The translations under genes were made by a program, and so were the position numbers. From NCBI GenBank assembly GCA_040394195.1, contig JBEBSR010000004.1:1-64000 (forward strand): 64,000 nucleotides of DNA. The letters run 5' to 3'. Below the pieces are notes generated by a model. That model was given only the letters and a program-made list of their open reading frames with translations, did not search any database and had not been told where the DNA came from. The DNA is from Wohlfahrtiimonas larvae_A (GTDB lineage Bacteria; Pseudomonadota; Gammaproteobacteria; Cardiobacteriales; Wohlfahrtiimonadaceae). Below are positions 43,710 to 52,065 of the stretch, one piece after another. The first letter of the stretch is position 1. Each line of letters opens with the position of its first letter.

Positions 43710-45416
43710 TTATTTCTTCAATTGGTTCATGATGAATTCAACAGCAGAATCTACAGGAATAAATGTGCTTTCTGCATCTTTACGGCCTTTGTATTCCAAT
43801 TCATTAGTTTTCAAACCACGCTCACCGATCACTAAACGATGCGGCACGCCAATTAATTCATGGTCATTGAATGCATTGCCTGGGCGAATGTCGCGGTCTT
43901 CCAATAATACTTCAATGCCCAATGCTAAGAATTCTTTATACAATTTATCTGCCAATTCTTTCACAATTTCTGATTTGCGATAGTTCATTGGGATCAATGA
44001 TAATTTGAATGGTGCCATTGCGTCTGGCCAGATAATACCTTTATCGTCATGAGATTGTTCAATTGCAGATGCAACAATACGAGTTACACCGATACCATAA
44101 CAACCCATTTCCATGAAAGTTTGTTCGCCATTTTCATTCACAACCGAAGCATTCATCGCAGTACTGTACTTGTTGCCCAATTGGAAAATGTGACCAACTT
44201 CGATCCCGCGAATAAACTTGACCGTTCCTTGTCCATCTGGAGAAATGTCACCTTCTTCGATGTTGCGGAAATCATGCGTGCCAGCAAAAGGTAAATCACG
44301 TTCGAAGTTCACGCCAACATAATGGAAGCCATTTTCGTTCGCACCACAAATGAAGTCGCTTTCTGAATACAATGCATGATCAAATAATACTGGGATTGGT
44401 AGGTTTACTGGGCCAATTGAGCCAGGTGAAACACCTAGTTTCTCAACGATTTCAGCATCAGTCGCGAATGCTACAGGGTTTGCAATGCCTTTAAAGTTAC
44501 CTGCTTTTACTTCATTCAATGAATGATCGCCACGTAAGCAGATTGCGATTAAGCTATCATCTTCAGCGTGAACGATTAATGTTTTTGTAATTTTAGCAAT
44601 TGGTACATTCAATTGTTTTGCAACATCTTCCACTGTGCGAGCATTTGGTGTCGAGACTTTTTCAAATGCTTGTTGTGGCGCTGCATATTTTGCACCTGCA
44701 TTTGTTTCAGCACGTTCAATGTTTGCTGCATATGTAGATTCTGTTGAGATTACGATTGCATCTTCACCTGAATCAGCCAATACATGGAATTCTTGTGAGC
44801 GATCGCCACCGATTGCGCCTGAGTCAGCCAATACCGCACGATATTCTAATTGTAAGCGATCAAAGATTGCAGAATATGTACGATACATATTTTGATATTC
44901 AGCTTCCAACGATGCCGCATCAATGTGGAATGAGTAAGCATCTTTCATTAAAAATTCACGAGAACGCATTACGCCGAAACGAGGACGGATTTCATCACGG
45001 AATTTCCATTGGATTTGATAGAAGCTAACTGGTAGTTGACGGTAGCTTTTCAATTCTTGGCGTGCGAAGTCTGTGACTGCTTCTTCATGTGTTGGGCCTA
45101 AGCAGTAGTCATTTTCATGGCGATCTTTCAATGTTAATAACTGCTTACCAAACTGATCCCAGCGCCCTGTTTCTTTCCATAATTCAGCAGGAATGACAGA
45201 TGGCATTAATAATTCCAAGCTACCAGATTTATTCATTTCTTCGCGCACAACATTTTCAACTTTATGTAAAACGCGCAAACCTAACGGCGACCAAGTGTAT
45301 AGGCCTGATGCTAAGCGGCGAATCATGCCTGATTTGATCATTAATTGATGAGAGATAATCTCAGCATCTTTTGGAAATTCCTTGGTGGTACTCAATGGAA
45401 AATGAGAGGTTTTCAT
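43710..45416 (-). CDS. proS: Proline--tRNA ligase
   Basis: Class II synthetase, 568 residues, the bacterial form with an editing insertion (INS, about 225-400) between motifs 2 and 3. Recognised segments are MIRRLASGLYTWSPLGLRVL at the start, LGPTHEEAVTDFARQEL, the motif 2 WKFRDEIRPRFGVMRSREFLMKDAY region and MGCYGIGVTRIVASAIEQ in motif 3. A terminator follows. It lies downstream of the DUF4124 gene but behind that gene's own terminator. Confidence 0.97.
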   Translation of the reverse strand: MKTSHFPLSTTKEFPKDAEIISHQLMIKSGMIRRLASGLYTWSPLGLRVLHKVENVVREEMNKSGSLELLMPSVIPAELWKETGRWDQFGKQLLTLKDRHENDYCLGPTHEEAVTDFARQELKSYRQLPVSFYQIQWKFRDEIRPRFGVMRSREFLMKDAYSFHIDAASLEAEYQNMYRTYSAIFDRLQLEYRAVLADSGAIGGDRSQEFHVLADSGEDAIVISTESTYAANIERAETNAGAKYAAPQQAFEKVSTPNARTVEDVAKQLNVPIAKITKTLIVHAEDDSLIAICLRGDHSLNEVKAGNFKGIANPVAFATDAEIVEKLGVSPGSIGPVNLPIPVLFDHALYSESDFICGANENGFHYVGVNFERDLPFAGTHDFRNIEEGDISPDGQGTVKFIRGIEVGHIFQLGNKYSTAMNASVVNENGEQTFMEMGCYGIGVTRIVASAIEQSHDDKGIIWPDAMAPFKLSLIPMNYRKSEIVKELADKLYKEFLALGIEVLLEDRDIRPGNAFNDHELIGVPHRLVIGERGLKTNELEYKGRKDAESTFIPVDSAVEFIMNQLKK

Positions 45417-45441
45417 ATGTGGCTTTCTCAGAAAAAGTGTG

Positions 45442-45468
45442 ACAAAAAAATGGAGCGCCAGCGCTCCA
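45442..45468 (-). terminator. Intrinsic terminator after the DUF4124 gene
   Basis: Eight-bp GC-rich inverted repeat TGGAGCGC / GCGCTCCA around a 2-nt centre. On the minus strand it runs into seven T residues. Confidence 0.9.
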
Positions 45469-45492
45469 TTTATATATAGAACTAAACATAGA

Positions 45493-45999
45493 CTATTGTA
45501 AACAATATTTCTCTAAATTATCTATTGTTGTCTTGTATTGATCTTGAATATGTTCAGGGGAAATACGTGTTTGTGTACCAGCTTGAGCAACTAACAATAA
45601 CTGATCAAATTCACCATTTTCTAGTGCTGTGAAGGTTTCTAGATTTTTATTGATAATTTGGCAGTAAGTCATGGTTGAAGGATCTAAAGCTTCTGCTGCA
45701 ACTGTTACACCAGTTGAAGCTTTCTTTCTATCTGCAGGATCAAAAGTTTTCTTATCTTCGATTTGTATCAATACAGCTTGTGTTGGCTGCATTATGTTAA
45801 GGTTTTTAACATCCTTTGCCGAATTATCAACGTGCGGTTGATCTTTATCAAAGTTAAGGATTTGTTGACGAGCTTCATCTGGCGCATATTCTGTGTAGTG
45901 AACAACGCCTTTGCTATCAGTCCAACGATACATTTGCTGAGCTTGCGCTACAGTAGATGCGGCGATGAATAGCATGCAGAAATATAGAGTTTTTTTCAT
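45493..45999 (-). CDS. DUF4124 domain-containing secreted protein
   Basis: A 168-residue protein with a Sec signal peptide cut after AQA (about residue 20). The mature N-terminus MYRWTDSKGVVHYTEYAP is the DUF4124 signature of gammaproteobacterial envelope proteins. The C-terminal part (CQIINKNLETF onward) is helical, with two cysteines that could form a disulfide. Function of the family is unknown. Monocistronic: a terminator follows and the M20 gene upstream is 53 nt away on the same strand. Confidence 0.85.
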   Translation of the reverse strand: MKKTLYFCMLFIAASTVAQAQQMYRWTDSKGVVHYTEYAPDEARQQILNFDKDQPHVDNSAKDVKNLNIMQPTQAVLIQIEDKKTFDPADRKKASTGVTVAAEALDPSTMTYCQIINKNLETFTALENGEFDQLLLVAQAGTQTRISPEHIQDQYKTTIDNLEKYCLQ

Positions 46000-46051
46000 A
46001 ATAGTTAGCTATTTAGTCATTAATGTTAGTTATGATAATTTTATCATACTA

Positions 46052-47254
46052 TTAATCTTGTGAGTTATCCAAATAATATTGCGCCAGCGCTGACCAATAA
46101 ACTCCACCATACAATAAATTGTGATCGTCAAAATCAAATCCGCCGTTATGGAGTTTGTTAGTGGATGAATCAGGGCCATTACCAATGTAGAAATATGCGC
46201 CTTTTTGATCAGCTAGCATAAAGCCAAAGTCTTCTGCACCCATAGATGGTGTTTTTTCTGTCGCAATCGCTTCTGCTTTAAAAATAGTTTGTGCAGCTTT
46301 CAATGCGATTTCAGTTTCTTTTGTGTGATTTACAGTTGCAATATAACCATCTTGTAATCGAACATCAGCACGTGCACCAAAAGCAGCGCAAATACCTTCT
46401 GTAATTTCATGAATACGCTTTTTAGTTAACTCACGAATTTTGGGATCAAAATAACGCAATGTGCCTGTGAGTTTGACTGTTTCTGGAATAACGTTATGTG
46501 CAGTACCGCCATGAATTGTTCCAATAGTGATGATCACGCTATCAGTGGCTGCAATATTTCTTGCAGGAATGGATTGCAAGGCAACAATGACTTGCGCCGC
46601 AGTGACAATTGGATCAACACCTTTATAAGGATGAGCAGCATGACAGCCAATGCCATGAATATCAATTTCAATGCTCACTGTACCTGCCATTTGTGGGCCA
46701 TCACAGATTAAAAGTGTACCAACATCTGCGCCAGGAAAATTGTGTGCGGCATAAACTGCATCGACAGGATACTTCTTAAATAGCCCAGCTTCGATTAAAT
46801 CTCGAGCGCCAGCACTATCTTCTTCATTAGGTTGGAAGATTAATAGAATTTCTCCATCAAAATCAGCAGCTTCTTGTAAGTACTTAGCAGCAAAAAGTAG
46901 CATGGTTAGATGCCCATCATGACCACATGCATGCATTATCCCAGCTTTTTTTGATTTATATGTTAGATCTGTGCTTTCGTCAATTGGTAGGGCATCAATA
47001 TCTGCACGTAAACCAATTCTTTTTGTACTTGTGCCTTTTTTAATGAGCCCGATAACACCAGTTTCTAAAAATGAACGGTCAGTTTTTATGCCCCAAGATT
47101 CGAGTAGCTCATTGATTTTGTCGGTTGTTGCAAACTCTTTTTTGGATAGCTCAGGATTCTCATGGAAAAATTGACGCATTTTAATGAAGTCATTTTCATG
47201 CTTTTTGAACCACTGAATATTTTCTTGATTTTCGTCTAGAAAGTGTAAGGTCAT
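46052..47254 (-). CDS. M20D-family amidohydrolase / metallopeptidase
   Basis: A 400-residue two-metal hydrolase of the hippurate or N-acyl-amino-acid hydrolase type. Metal ligands are seen in HACGHDGH, PNEED and the AAHNFPG histidine, with a dimerisation domain (about 190-300) between. The C-terminal EDFGFM motif is present. The ATG at 47254 has GGGAG 10 nt upstream; a start at 47353 would add 33 unconserved residues. No signal peptide, so cytoplasmic. Substrate unknown; an aminoacylase or amide hydrolase role is inferred from the family. Confidence 0.85.
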   Translation of the reverse strand: MTLHFLDENQENIQWFKKHENDFIKMRQFFHENPELSKKEFATTDKINELLESWGIKTDRSFLETGVIGLIKKGTSTKRIGLRADIDALPIDESTDLTYKSKKAGIMHACGHDGHLTMLLFAAKYLQEAADFDGEILLIFQPNEEDSAGARDLIEAGLFKKYPVDAVYAAHNFPGADVGTLLICDGPQMAGTVSIEIDIHGIGCHAAHPYKGVDPIVTAAQVIVALQSIPARNIAATDSVIITIGTIHGGTAHNVIPETVKLTGTLRYFDPKIRELTKKRIHEITEGICAAFGARADVRLQDGYIATVNHTKETEIALKAAQTIFKAEAIATEKTPSMGAEDFGFMLADQKGAYFYIGNGPDSSTNKLHNGGFDFDDHNLLYGGVYWSALAQYYLDNSQD

Positions 47255-47318
47255 CGTGTACTCGCTCCCAAATAGGTTATTTTCTGTTACTATATGGTAC
47301 CTTGAAAAAGTGAAAGAG

Positions 47319-47347
47319 TTGAATGCTTTCTTGGTTACAATTAATAT
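47319..47347 (+). promoter_or_regulatory. Possible promoter of the nuo operon
   Basis: TTGAAT at 47319-47324 and TAATAT at 47342-47347 with a 17-nt spacer, about 100 nt before nuoA. Both boxes match only 4 of 6 bases, so this is tentative. No FNR-type TTGAT-N4-ATCAA site is seen between 47255 and 47446. Confidence 0.35.
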
Positions 47348-47446
47348 AAGCAATTAGCCTGATAAAAGCTTTTTATGCTAAATCAAGGTTTTTACAAGGC
47401 GTACTTGCCACCAAAAATTGATGTTTATTAGAAGAGGATAATCGCT

Positions 47447-47800
47447 ATGATGGATTATTTGCCAGTGCTCGTGTTTATTGGGTTTAGCCTCATCTTTGGG
47501 ATAATTCTAGTTGCCCTAGGTTATTTCCTATCACCCAAAAAAGACAGTGTAGAAAAGCTCTCACCTTATGAGTGTGGCTTTGAAGCATTTGAAGATGCAC
47601 GAATGAAGTTTGATGTTAGATTCTATTTAGTAGCGATTTTATTTATAGTTTTCGATTTAGAGTTAGCATTTTTAATCCCTTGGGCAGTCGTATGGCGTGA
47701 GGTTGGAATGGTTGGCATTGCTGCCGTTTCAGTTTTCTTATTCTTGCTCGTTGTGGGATTTGCATATGAGTGGAAGAAAGGGGCATTAGAATGGGAATAG
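47447..47800 (+). CDS. nuoA: NADH-quinone oxidoreductase subunit A
   Basis: Small membrane subunit of complex I, 117 residues and three helices. The conserved loop KLSPYECGFEAFEDARMKFD carries the cysteine near the quinone site. First of fourteen nuo genes in the order A to N. GAGGA lies before the ATG (second Met one codon on). The last 10 nt overlap the start of nuoB. Confidence 0.97.
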   Translation: MMDYLPVLVFIGFSLIFGIILVALGYFLSPKKDSVEKLSPYECGFEAFEDARMKFDVRFYLVAILFIVFDLELAFLIPWAVVWREVGMVGIAAVSVFLFLLVVGFAYEWKKGALEWE

Positions 47801-48276
47801 AAGGCGCTTTAGATAAAGGTTTTGTCACTACAACATTAGACAGCGCAATTAACTGGGCAAGAACAGGTTCATTATGGCCTGTAACTTTTGGTTTGGCATG
47901 TTGCGCTATTGAGATGATGCATACAGGTGCAGCGCGTTACGATTTAGATAGATTTGGTAACTCTGTATTTAGACCATCTCCACGTCAATCAGATTTGATG
48001 ATCGTTGCGGGAACATTAACGAATAAAATGGCTGTGGCATTGCGTAAAGTTTACGACCAAATGCCAGAACCAAAATGGGTTTTATCTATGGGATCATGTG
48101 CGAATGGCGGGGGCTATTATCACTATTCATACGCAGTTGTGCGTGGTGTAGATCGTGTTGTTCCAGTAGATGTCTATGTACCAGGTTGTCCACCAACGCC
48201 TGAAGCATTGATTTACGGTATTTTGCAATTGCATAAGAAGATTAAGCGTACAAGTACTATTGCACGTTTAAGCTAG
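47791..48276 (+). CDS. nuoB: NADH-quinone oxidoreductase subunit B
   Basis: Carries Fe-S cluster N2 next to the quinone site. 161 residues from this start. Ligands are the double cysteine in GLACCAIEMM, the cysteine in GSCANGGG and that in PGCPPTPE. The ATG at 47791 has AAAGGGG 7 nt upstream and overlaps nuoA; an ATG at 47770 further inside nuoA is less likely. Confidence 0.97.
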   Translation: MGIEGALDKGFVTTTLDSAINWARTGSLWPVTFGLACCAIEMMHTGAARYDLDRFGNSVFRPSPRQSDLMIVAGTLTNKMAVALRKVYDQMPEPKWVLSMGSCANGGGYYHYSYAVVRGVDRVVPVDVYVPGCPPTPEALIYGILQLHKKIKRTSTIARLS

Positions 48277-48285
48277 GGGGAGCCA

Positions 48286-48981
48286 ATGTCGGTTATTTTA
48301 CGACCAGAAACTATTCTGACGACATTATCGTCTGTATTAGGTGATCGCATCGTTTCAAGCAAGATCGCCAGAAATGAATTGACCATCATCGTTGATAGCG
48401 ATCATTTACATGAAACTATGGAATTATTGCACACCAATGACAAGCTACCATTTGAAAACTTAATGGATGTTTGTGGTGTTGACTATGCAGCTTACGGTAT
48501 CGCAGAATGGGATGTTGAAGCCAGTAACCATGGTTTCAGTCGCGCGGTTCATGAAACATCTGTTGGGCGCAAAGAATCATCTTTAGATGAAGTACGCGAA
48601 AATGCAGAAATGCCAAATCGTTTCGCAGCTGTTTATCATCTACTATCCATCCAATGTAATGCGCGGGTTCGCATCAAAACATTTATGAAAGATGATAACT
48701 TTCCAATAGTTGATTCAGTGAATGATATTTATAAAAGTGCCAACTGGTTTGAGCGTGAAGCGTTCGATCTATTTGGCATTATTTTTAATGGTCATCCTGA
48801 TTTGCGTCGCATCCTAACTGACTATGGTTTCATTGGTCATCCATTACGCAAAGATTTCCCATTAACAGGTCATGTGGAAATTTGGTATGACCCAGAGTTA
48901 GAAAGAGTGGTTTATCAGCCAGTGAGCATTGAGTCTCGCGTTGTGATCCCTCGTGTGATTCGTAAAGAGGAGCTGAACTAA
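48286..48981 (+). CDS. nuoC: NADH-quinone oxidoreductase subunit C
   Basis: The 30-kDa-type subunit of the peripheral arm, 231 residues. The signature WFEREAFDLFGIIFNGHPDLRRILTDYGF-type block lies at about 155-190. It is a separate gene here, not fused with nuoD as in E. coli. GGGGAG lies before the ATG. The stop overlaps the nuoD start (TAATG). Confidence 0.97.
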   Translation: MSVILRPETILTTLSSVLGDRIVSSKIARNELTIIVDSDHLHETMELLHTNDKLPFENLMDVCGVDYAAYGIAEWDVEASNHGFSRAVHETSVGRKESSLDEVRENAEMPNRFAAVYHLLSIQCNARVRIKTFMKDDNFPIVDSVNDIYKSANWFEREAFDLFGIIFNGHPDLRRILTDYGFIGHPLRKDFPLTGHVEIWYDPELERVVYQPVSIESRVVIPRVIRKEELN

Positions 48982-50231
48982 TGGCAAATATTGAAAACTA
49001 CACATTAAACTTTGGTCCTCAGCATCCTGCGGCGCATGGTGTATTGCGCTTGATCTTGGAAATGAATGGCGAAACCATTATGCGTGCTGATCCACATATT
49101 GGATTGTTGCATCGTGGTACTGAAAAATTAGCAGAAGCTAAACCTTACAATCAATCGATTGGCTATATGGATCGTATGGATTACTCATCTTGTATGTGTA
49201 ATGAACATGTTTATGTATTGGCAATCGAGAAAGCATTAGGTATTGAAGCACCAATTCGTGCGCAATATATCCGCACATTATTTGATGAGATTTATCGCTT
49301 ACAAAATCACTTAATGTGGTTAGGTGCGCATGGTATCGACTTGGGTGCGATGGGTATGTTCTTGTACTGCTTCCGTGATCGTGAAGATTTGATGGATATG
49401 TGTGAAGCGGCAACAGGCGCGCGTTTACACCAATTTTATTATCGTCCAGGTGGTGTTGCAAAAGACATTCCTGATGAAATGCCAAAATATGAAGTGAATA
49501 AATTCCGTAATCAGAAGAAAGTGGATCGTTTGAATAAACCACGTGAAACGTTCTTAGACTTTGTGAGAGATTTTACAGTTCGTTTTGATAAGCATTTAGA
49601 AGAATACAAAACATTATTGTTTGAAAACCGTATTTGGAAACAGCGTATTGTTGGTATCGGTCAAGTCACAGCAGAAGAAGCGATGAACTTGGGTTTAACT
49701 GGCCCGATGTTGCGTGCTTCAGGTATTCCGTGGGATTTACGTAAAACTCAGCCATACGCAGCTTATGAATATTTAGATTTTGATATTCCAGTGGGCAAAG
49801 AAGGCGATTGTTACGATCGTTTCTTGGTTCGTTGGGAAGAAATGCGCCAGTCTAATCGTATTATGAAGCAATGTGCTGATTGGTTAGAAAAGAATCCTGG
49901 TCCTGTAATGCTAGAAGATAGTGTTGTATCTCCACCAAAACGTGCTGAAATGAAAGAGTCGATGGAAGATCTGATTCAACAGTTTAAGTTGTATTCAGAA
50001 GGTTATTGCGTTCCTGAGGGGGAAGTTTACGCAGCAATTGAGCATCCAAAAGGCGAAATGGGCGTTTATCTTGTATCAGATGGCGCAAATAAACCATACC
50101 GTGTAAAAGTTCGTCCAGCAGGTTTCCCACATTTAGCAGCATTAGAGACTTTGACAAAAGGTCACATGTTGGGTGATGTGGTGGCGGTTGTAGGTACATT
50201 GGACTTAGTGTTCGGCGACATTGATCGTTAA
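48981..50231 (+). CDS. nuoD: NADH-quinone oxidoreductase subunit D
   Basis: The 49-kDa-type subunit that forms the quinone pocket with NuoB, 416 residues. NFGPQHPAAHGVLRL at the N-terminus and GLLHRGTEKL, RPGGVAKDIP and the C-terminal ASVTGTLDLVFGDIDR-type end (here VVGTLDLVFGDIDR) are diagnostic. Translationally coupled to nuoC by a 1-nt overlap. Confidence 0.98.
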   Translation: MANIENYTLNFGPQHPAAHGVLRLILEMNGETIMRADPHIGLLHRGTEKLAEAKPYNQSIGYMDRMDYSSCMCNEHVYVLAIEKALGIEAPIRAQYIRTLFDEIYRLQNHLMWLGAHGIDLGAMGMFLYCFRDREDLMDMCEAATGARLHQFYYRPGGVAKDIPDEMPKYEVNKFRNQKKVDRLNKPRETFLDFVRDFTVRFDKHLEEYKTLLFENRIWKQRIVGIGQVTAEEAMNLGLTGPMLRASGIPWDLRKTQPYAAYEYLDFDIPVGKEGDCYDRFLVRWEEMRQSNRIMKQCADWLEKNPGPVMLEDSVVSPPKRAEMKESMEDLIQQFKLYSEGYCVPEGEVYAAIEHPKGEMGVYLVSDGANKPYRVKVRPAGFPHLAALETLTKGHMLGDVVAVVGTLDLVFGDIDR

Positions 50232-50260
50232 ATATTGATAACTGAATTAAGGCATAGATT

Positions 50261-50776
50261 ATGAGTGCAAAAGAAATTTTAACGGAGCGTTCACGACAAG
50301 AGATCGATAAATGGTTGAAGCATTTCCCAGAAGATCGTAAACAGTCTGCGCTTTTAGCTGCTTTAAGAGAAGTTCAGCATGATAACAATGGGTATTTAAC
50401 AACAGAATTGATGGATGGCATTGCCGAATACTTGGAAATTCCACCAATCGCTGTTTATGAAGTTGCGACATTCTACTCAATGTATGAAACAAAACCTTGC
50501 GGTCGTAACTCAATTTCGATCTGTACTAACATCTCTTGTATGTTACGTGGCGGCGAGAAGATTCTTGCGCACGTTGAAGGTAAGCTTGGCATTAAAGCGG
50601 GCGAGTCAACAGAAGATGGCGTTTTCTACTTGAAGAAAGAAGAAGAGTGCTTGGCAGCTTGTAGTTATGCGCCAGCGATGCAGATCAATCATGTCTATTA
50701 TGAAAATATCTCGATCGAAAAGATCGATGAAATATTGGATGCAATTGCAGCAAGTGCAGAGAAAGGTGAACACTGA
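50261..50776 (+). CDS. nuoE: NADH-quinone oxidoreductase subunit E
   Basis: The 24-kDa-type subunit holding the [2Fe-2S] cluster N1a, 171 residues. Ligands are the cysteines of CTNISC and of CLAAC (Cx4C and Cx3C). The N-terminal helical part precedes a thioredoxin-like domain. Its TGA stop overlaps the ATG of nuoF by 1 nt. Confidence 0.96.
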   Translation: MSAKEILTERSRQEIDKWLKHFPEDRKQSALLAALREVQHDNNGYLTTELMDGIAEYLEIPPIAVYEVATFYSMYETKPCGRNSISICTNISCMLRGGEKILAHVEGKLGIKAGESTEDGVFYLKKEEECLAACSYAPAMQINHVYYENISIEKIDEILDAIAASAEKGEH

Positions 50777-52065
50777 TGATGAATCAAGTTTGTTATTTTA
50801 CACTTGGTCATGATGAGCCGTGGTCATTAACAACCTACGAAAAATTAGGTGGTTATGATGCATGGCGCCGTATTCTCAACGGTGAATTAAGTCGTGATGA
50901 AGTGATTGATATGGTGAAAGCCTCTGGGCTTCGCGGTCGTGGTGGTGCAGGCTTCCCAACAGGTGTGAAATGGAGTTTCATGCCAAAAGGTGAAGGCATT
51001 ACTCGTTACTTAGTTTGTAACTCAGATGAATCTGAGCCAGGCACTTGTAAAGATCGTGATATTTTACGCTTTAATCCACATGCTTTGGTTGAAGGTATGG
51101 CGATCGCAAGTTATGCAATGAATGCGCGTCATTCATATAACTATATGCGCGGCGAATTTTTGGATGAGCCAGCAATTCGCTTCCAAAATGCATTAGATGA
51201 AGCATATGCGGCAGGATTACTCGGTGAAAATATTAAAGGCACAGGCATTTCTGTGGATATTCACCCTGCAATTGGTGCGGGTGCTTATATCTGTGGTGAA
51301 GAAACAGCATTATTAGAATCATTGGAAGGTAAAAAAGGCCAGCCACGATTCAAACCACCATTTCCTGCAGCTGTGGGTTTATATGGTAAACCAACAACGA
51401 TCAATAATACTGAATCATTATCGTCAGTTGGCCGTATTATTCGTAATGGCCCTGAATGGTTCTCTGGTTTAGGTATTCCAGGCGCTGGTGGTCAAAAGTT
51501 ATTTGCAGTTTCTGGTCATGTTGAAAAACCAGGCAACTATGAAATCAATATGGGTACATCTTTTGCTGATTTATTGGCATTATCAGGTGGTGTTTGGAAA
51601 GGTCGTCAGTTAAAAGCTGTGATTCCAGGTGGATCATCTGTACCTGTTGTTCCAGGTGATTTGATGATGCAAGCAAACATGGATTATGACTCAATTGCGA
51701 AAGTAACAGGTTCAATGTTAGGTTCTGGTGCTGTGATTGTGATGGATGAAACAACAGATATGGTTAAAGCATTGCGTTGCCTATCTCGTTTCTACTTCAG
51801 CGAATCATGCGGTCAATGTACTCCATGCCGTGAAGGTACAGGTTGGTTGTATCGCGTTGTTGATCGTATTTTGCAAGGTAAAGGCGTTCCTGAGGATTTA
51901 GAACGCTTAGAACACATTGCAAGTAATATCGGTGGTCGCACGATCTGTGCACTTGGGGATGCGGCTGCAATGCCAGTGTTGAGTTTCATCAAACACTTTG
52001 GTCATGAGTTTGCATATTATATTGAGCATGGTAGATCTATGGTTGAAGGAGCAAATAATGACTGA
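50776..52065 (+). CDS. nuoF: NADH-quinone oxidoreductase subunit F
   Basis: NADH- and FMN-binding 51-kDa-type subunit, 429 residues. LRGRGGAGFPTGVKW binds FMN and NADH, GAGAYICGEETALLESLEG follows, and SCGQCTPCREGTGW plus a cysteine in TICALGDA bind [4Fe-4S] N3. Two adjacent ATGs make the start ambiguous by one codon. Overlaps nuoG by 8 nt. Confidence 0.97.
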   Translation: MMNQVCYFTLGHDEPWSLTTYEKLGGYDAWRRILNGELSRDEVIDMVKASGLRGRGGAGFPTGVKWSFMPKGEGITRYLVCNSDESEPGTCKDRDILRFNPHALVEGMAIASYAMNARHSYNYMRGEFLDEPAIRFQNALDEAYAAGLLGENIKGTGISVDIHPAIGAGAYICGEETALLESLEGKKGQPRFKPPFPAAVGLYGKPTTINNTESLSSVGRIIRNGPEWFSGLGIPGAGGQKLFAVSGHVEKPGNYEINMGTSFADLLALSGGVWKGRQLKAVIPGGSSVPVVPGDLMMQANMDYDSIAKVTGSMLGSGAVIVMDETTDMVKALRCLSRFYFSESCGQCTPCREGTGWLYRVVDRILQGKGVPEDLERLEHIASNIGGRTICALGDAAAMPVLSFIKHFGHEFAYYIEHGRSMVEGANND